From Subtercola endophyticus (lineage in GTDB: Bacteria; Actinomycetota; Actinomycetes; Actinomycetales; Microbacteriaceae): a DNA stretch of 64,000 bases. Both the position numbers and the translations under genes were made by a program. The stretch covers positions 3,844,001-3,908,000 of the forward strand of contig NZ_CP087997.1 in the NCBI RefSeq assembly GCF_021044565.1. The letters are read 5' to 3'. Position 1 is the stretch's first letter; every line of letters begins with the position of its first letter. Shown here in pieces: positions 62,411-64,000 of the stretch. Below the pieces are notes generated by a model. The model worked only from the letters and a program-made list of their open reading frames with translations. It did no database searches and was not told the origin of the DNA.

Positions 62411-64000
62411 ATGCGACGCAATGTGTGGGCTGCCCTGACGGGTGTGGTCGCTGCCGCCGCTGTGCTTGCGTCGGCCGAGCTCGTCGCGGTGTTTCTGAGC
62501 GCCGAGAGCAGCCCGCTGTTCGCCGTCGGTTCGCTGATGATCGACCTCGCGCCGCCGGGCGTCAAAGACCTGATGATCTCCCTGTTCGGCACGGGCGACA
62601 AGGCCGCGCTGCTCACACTGCTGGCGATCGTCATCGTGATCGGGGCGTGTGCCGCCGGGCTGCTGCAGTATCGTCGGCCGCCGTGGGGCATTGTGGTGCT
62701 GATCGTGTTCTCTGCCATCGCGGTGATCGCCGTCACGACGCGGGAGGGGGCATCCGGTTTCGCCGCCGTACCCACGGTTGTGGGCATGTTCGTCGGAGTG
62801 CTCGTCTTGCGCGCCCTGCAGCAGCGGCTGAAGCGCTGGGAGTCGCGCGAAGAGGGAACGCGCAAACGTGCGGCAGCGGCCGCTGCCGTCATCGCGAGCG
62901 GCGTCAGCGTGCCGATCGCCGCCGAGGTGGCGAGAGACCCGGCGGCCTCCGATCCGCCTGAAGACGGCGCACCCGACCCCCGGGTCAGTCGACCCACCGT
63001 GACGCGCGAATCGCCTGTACCGCCCGGCCCGCGGGTCACGCCCGGCGTGCGCACCGGGCCCGCCTCCTACGAACGTCGCCAGTTTCTGACCTTCTTCATC
63101 GTGGCAGCAGCGGGGTCAGCCATCGTCGGCCTCGGTTCGCGCCTGATGAATGCCACGGCGGCGGCGGTGACGTCGGCTCGAAACGCCCTCGTTCTTCCGG
63201 CGCCCGCGACGCCGGCCCCGGTCATCCCGTCGGGTGCAGAGCTCGGCCTCACGGGGCTGAGCCCGGTCATCACCCCAGCGGCCGACTTCTATCGCATCGA
63301 CACAGCGTTGCAGGTTCCGCAGCTCAACCCCGACACCTGGAGCTTGCGCATCTACGGCATGGTCGAGAACGAGGTGACGCTGTCGTTCGCCGACGTGCTC
63401 GCCCTGCCGCTCATCGAAGACACCGTCACGCTGACCTGCGTGTCGAACGAGGTCGGCGGCGACCTGATCGGCAACGCGACCTGGCTCGGCTATCCGCTGC
63501 GCGACCTACTCGCGCGAGCCAAGCCCACGGCCGGGGCCGACATGGTGCTCTCGAAGAGCTCCGACGGCTTTACGGCGGGCTCGCCGCTCGAGGTGCTGCA
63601 AGACAAGAATCGGCAGTCGATGCTGGCGGTCGGGATGAACGGGGCGCCGCTGCCGGTCGAGCACGGTTTTCCGGCTCGCCTCGTGGTGCCGGGGCTCTAC
63701 GGATACGTCTCGGCCACGAAGTGGGTCGTCGAGATGAAGGTGACGACGTTCGCTCAAGACATGGGGTACTGGACTCCGCGCGGCTGGAGCGCCCTCGGAC
63801 CCATCAAGACCTCGTCGCGCATCGACACCCCGAAAAACGCCTCCGGCCAGAGCGCCGGAACGATCCCCATCGCCGGCGTCGCCTGGGCGCAGCACACCGG
63901 CATCACCAAGGTGGAGGTGCAGATCGATAACGGAACCTGGGCCGAGGCCACCCTCGCCGACGCGATCTCGGCCGACACCTGGCGCCAGTGGGTGTTGCCG
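62411..64000 (+). CDS. Molybdopterin-dependent oxidoreductase (sulfite-oxidase-like), 3' end cut
   Basis: Open to the window end (530 codons). N-terminal 150 residues hold several membrane helices (VAAAAVLASAELVAVFLS; ALLTLLAIVIVIGACAAG; AIAVIAVTTREG). A Tat-like segment YERRQFLTFFIVAAAGSAIVG lies at about residues 220-240, then the sulfite-oxidase fold with the molybdenum ligand Cys in TLTCVSNEVGG and LVVPGLYGYVSATKWV. TAATGT is 6 nt before ATG 62411. Periplasmic-side oxidoreductase of unknown substrate. Confidence 0.92.
   Translation, partial: MRRNVWAALTGVVAAAAVLASAELVAVFLSAESSPLFAVGSLMIDLAPPGVKDLMISLFGTGDKAALLTLLAIVIVIGACAAGLLQYRRPPWGIVVLIVFSAIAVIAVTTREGASGFAAVPTVVGMFVGVLVLRALQQRLKRWESREEGTRKRAAAAAAVIASGVSVPIAAEVARDPAASDPPEDGAPDPRVSRPTVTRESPVPPGPRVTPGVRTGPASYERRQFLTFFIVAAAGSAIVGLGSRLMNATAAAVTSARNALVLPAPATPAPVIPSGAELGLTGLSPVITPAADFYRIDTALQVPQLNPDTWSLRIYGMVENEVTLSFADVLALPLIEDTVTLTCVSNEVGGDLIGNATWLGYPLRDLLARAKPTAGADMVLSKSSDGFTAGSPLEVLQDKNRQSMLAVGMNGAPLPVEHGFPARLVVPGLYGYVSATKWVVEMKVTTFAQDMGYWTPRGWSALGPIKTSSRIDTPKNASGQSAGTIPIAGVAWAQHTGITKVEVQIDNGTWAEATLADAISADTWRQWVLP

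Overview
The window is high-GC actinobacterial DNA. Gene content fits the family Microbacteriaceae or close relatives: a PPOX-type putative F420 enzyme, DUF2207, DUF4865 and septum-formation proteins, a DtxR/MntR-Nramp pair, an actinobacterial SUF SufS-SufU pair, and many very short or absent 5' leaders. The family is inferred from gene types and base composition, not from a search. Both ends cut a gene: L-serine dehydratase at the left and a molybdopterin-dependent oxidoreductase at the right. I saw no rRNA, tRNA, phage, transposase or CRISPR array.

Layout. 1-7.8 kb: serine dehydratase, msrB-msrA repair operon, a low-GC Fic protein, a bicupin oxalate decarboxylase and PEP synthase. 7.8-13.5 kb: MarR/EamA divergent pair, VOC and luciferase-like enzymes, a 14-TM MFS pump, a cupin-DUF2255 pair. 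13.7-17.9 kb: XRE and TetR regulators, a PPOX protein, a lower-GC DUF4143-type ATPase behind four 23-bp iterons, and Ogt. 18-22.6 kb: PLP decarboxylase - unknown short CDS - GabD, then Mug and VapBC. 22.9-33.9 kb: a class A PBP, a PHP protein, SDR/TetR and TetR/tautomerase divergent pairs, a 2OG oxygenase, LysR/EamA. 34-43.9 kb: sufS-sufU, a duplicated-META lipoprotein, OatA-like acyltransferase, AEC carrier, XthA, PyrE and a septum-formation protein. 44-53 kb: DUF2207 protein, TetR/MBL pair, a HAD phosphatase, and a manganese module (DtxR-type regulator, unknown membrane protein, Nramp MntH). 53-64 kb: two tandem secreted beta-propeller paralogues, an L,D-transpeptidase lipoprotein, SMR and MFS pumps, an ABC importer of NMT1/ThiY type, and the molybdoenzyme.

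Regulatory architecture is unusually readable. Many genes have a TANNNT-like -10 hexamer exactly 6 nt before ATG/GTG, which predicts leaderless mRNAs. Several regulators have paired palindromic operators in the divergent gap: MarR/EamA, SDR/TetR, TetR/tautomerase, TetR/MBL, and a 26-bp perfect palindrome at mntH. Adjacent genes are often coupled by ATGA or GTGA overlaps.

The most unusual layer is repeat DNA. Long hairpins sit at convergent gene ends, including a 57-bp family in three copies and a 61-bp family in two copies. One 61-bp copy lies in frame inside mntH. Short tandem repeats (5-23 bp units) lie at gene boundaries or upstream of start codons, and low-complexity in-frame insertions interrupt otherwise conserved proteins (LysR, DtxR, ABC ATPase, MntH).
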